NCBI GenBank assembly: GCA_003505155.1
Contig: DNYJ01000012.1
Location: forward strand, 11,621-23,865
Reading direction: 5' to 3'
Source of the DNA: Candidatus Uhrbacteria bacterium
GTDB taxonomy: Bacteria; Patescibacteriota; Patescibacteriia; UBA9934; UBA10169
DNA length: 12,245 nucleotides
The translations under genes were made by a program, and so were the position numbers. Shown one piece after another: positions 11,324 to 12,245 of the stretch (position 1 is its first letter; every line of letters starts with the position of its first letter). The notes below the pieces were generated by a model that worked only from the letters and a program-made list of their open reading frames with translations, had not been told where the DNA came from and did not search any database.

Positions 11324-11878
11324 CTCATTCAGACTTAGCTTGTCTCTCAATTGTTCTCGAGTCGTTTCGTCGTAGTAAGCTTCAAGGAGCTTGATGCGTA
11401 ACGTGTCTTCGTAAAAATTCGGATCTCGACCCAACGTGATCAGTTCGTCCAGTGTAAATTCTTTGCAAGAGATCTTCTCACCGAGATCGGTTTTGGGTTC
11501 CGCAAGGTGCCGACAGTTGCGGGCGATGTAGGTAGCTCGACGAATATCGACATGCCAAAATCCCTCGCTCGCAAACCAGAACTCCCAGTCGTCGCTTTCA
11601 AGCCCCGTTTCTTCCAAGAGCTCGCGCTTCGCCGCCTCAAGCTCGTCTTCTCCGCGCTCCACGCGTCCTCCGGGCAACCCAATAAAAACATGGTCGTGTC
11701 CCGACTGCTCTTCCTCACAAAGAATAATCTTACCGTCGAGAACGGGAAGCACTTGCACATTGCCCACGCGCCAGGCTTGCTCGAATGTCGTCGTTGATCC
11801 GTCGAAGAGCTCCTGCTCCCATTGATAGACGTCGAAGAGAATGCCGGAGAAGACTTTTTTTGCGTGCGAGGGAATCAT
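11321..11878 (-). CDS. Nudix hydrolase, ADP-ribose pyrophosphatase-like
   Basis: The 185-residue protein has a full Nudix box at residues 71-93: G-RVERG-E-DELEAAK-REL-LEE-TGL, matching Gx5Ex7REUxEExGU. The N-terminal part (FDVYQWEQELFDGSTTTFEQAWR) and the region before the box (VLPVLDGKIILCEEEQ ... FIGLPGG) resemble ADP-sugar pyrophosphatases, which cleave a nucleoside diphosphate linked to another moiety with Mg2+ in the cytoplasm. Substrate cannot be decided from sequence, and MutT-type or NDP-sugar activity remains possible. It is convergent with the VTT gene and divergent from the aminopeptidase gene, so it is likely monocistronic, ending at the terminator at 11176-11212. No Shine-Dalgarno is visible. 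Confidence 0.92.
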   Translation of the reverse strand: MIPSHAKKVFSGILFDVYQWEQELFDGSTTTFEQAWRVGNVQVLPVLDGKIILCEEEQSGHDHVFIGLPGGRVERGEDELEAAKRELLEETGLESDDWEFWFASEGFWHVDIRRATYIARNCRHLAEPKTDLGEKISCKEFTLDELITLGRDPNFYEDTLRIKLLEAYYDETTREQLRDKLSLNE

Positions 11879-11888
11879 AGAAGTAGCT

Positions 11889-11916
11889 TGTCGCTTATAG
11901 GGGGCTCTGTTATGCT
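11889..11916 (+). promoter_or_regulatory. Promoter of the leucyl aminopeptidase gene
   Basis: TTGTCG (11889-11894), a 16-base gap, then TATGCT (11911-11916) preceded by TGT (11908-11910), an extended -10. The expected start near 11923 leaves a ~15-base leader. Confidence 0.5.
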
Positions 11917-11937
11917 GAACTTTGAACCAACGATACT

Positions 11938-12245
11938 ATGAATATCACATTACGCAAAGGCAATTTGGAGGAACAGGAGTGCGATCTGCTTATTGTCAAC
12001 GAATTTGCCAAGTGGACGAAATTCGGAGGAGCCACGAAGGCCGTTGACGATAAGTTTGACGAACGGCTTTCCAAGATTGCGAAGGAGGAAGGATTTAAGG
12101 CTGGGCGTTCCGAAACGCTTCTTGTCCGCACGTTCGACGGATTTCCGGCCAAGCGGATTTTGCTTGTCGGTCTTGGCGACCAAAAAGAGTTCTCTTCTCA
12201 AGTCGTGCGTGAAGTTTCCGCCACAGCTTATCAAGCGGCAAAGAA
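11938..12245 (+). CDS. pepA: Leucyl aminopeptidase (M17 family), N-terminal part, cut by the window edge
   Basis: The open frame runs from ATG 11938 to the window end without a stop (102 complete codons). It reads as the N-terminal macrodomain-like domain of M17 leucyl aminopeptidases: CDLLIVNEF, then an Asp-containing helix (AVDDKFDERLSKIAKEEGF), GRSETLLVRTFDGFPAKRILLVGLGDQKEF, and VVREVSATAYQAAK. The strings ETLL, PAKRILLVGLG and EF are strongly characteristic of this domain. The catalytic C-terminal domain with its two-metal site lies outside the window, so catalytic competence cannot be checked. The enzyme normally releases N-terminal residues from peptides in the cytoplasm, and PepA proteins in some bacteria also bind DNA. 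Divergent from the Nudix gene. Confidence 0.85.
   Translation, partial: MNITLRKGNLEEQECDLLIVNEFAKWTKFGGATKAVDDKFDERLSKIAKEEGFKAGRSETLLVRTFDGFPAKRILLVGLGDQKEFSSQVVREVSATAYQAAK

Noticed and set aside
1..12245. CRISPR array, tRNA, rRNA or insertion sequence
   Set aside because: No regularly spaced repeats, no tRNA cloverleaf with T-loop/CCA, no rRNA motifs and no transposase-like frame were found by eye.

Overview
The window looks like a chromosomal segment of a Patescibacteria (CPR) genome with moderate GC. Reasons: a compact type IV pilus locus whose PilB ATPase lacks the usual large N-terminal region; a DUF5671-type membrane protein; an A/G mismatch glycosylase without a full C-terminal domain; very short intergenic gaps; and few visible Shine-Dalgarno sequences. 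TGA is used as a stop at many gene ends, so this is not a code-25 lineage. A finer placement (for example Uhrbacteria-like) is only a guess.

Layout. (1) 1-3763 is a type IV pilus / type II secretion-like locus. On the minus strand it reads pilB-type ATPase, pilC/gspF-type platform protein, a GspH-like minor pilin, and the first codons of a second pilin-like gene that runs off the left edge. A probable major pilin diverges on the plus strand, and both directions appear to start from one shared symmetric promoter near 3240. (2) 3764-4405 has no believable protein gene. It holds a run of eight or nine strong hairpins bracketed, on the minus strand, by a consensus promoter (TTGACA, 17 bp, TGATAGTTT) and an intrinsic terminator. 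I read it as a large (~515 nt) structured noncoding RNA that I cannot assign to a family. (3) 4406-8212 holds ordinary genes: an HD-domain hydrolase, a DoxX-family membrane protein, a VUT/YhhQ-type transporter, MutY, and a DUF5671 protein in an operon with mutY. (4) 8213-9700 is a compositionally different, GC-rich insert. It carries one unrecognised 300-codon gene on the minus strand behind a ~280 nt leader with a 12-codon upstream ORF and several hairpins. The main gene and the upstream ORF have clear Shine-Dalgarno sequences, unlike most neighbours. (5) 9718-12245 holds exodeoxyribonuclease III / AP endonuclease behind a 28-bp perfect palindrome, a VTT (TVP38/DedA-like) membrane protein one base downstream, a convergent Nudix hydrolase, and the N-terminal part of a leucyl aminopeptidase cut by the right edge.

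How the genes relate: the pilus genes form one functional unit (ATPase, platform, pilins), with no retraction ATPase, prepilin peptidase or secretin in view. MutY and ExoIII are both base-excision/oxidative-damage repair enzymes, and the Nudix hydrolase could add nucleotide sanitation. Promoters in the window repeatedly show an extended -10 (TGnTAnnnT), several so close to the ATG that leaderless transcripts are expected. Everything here is from reading the sequence; no searches or folding programs were run.
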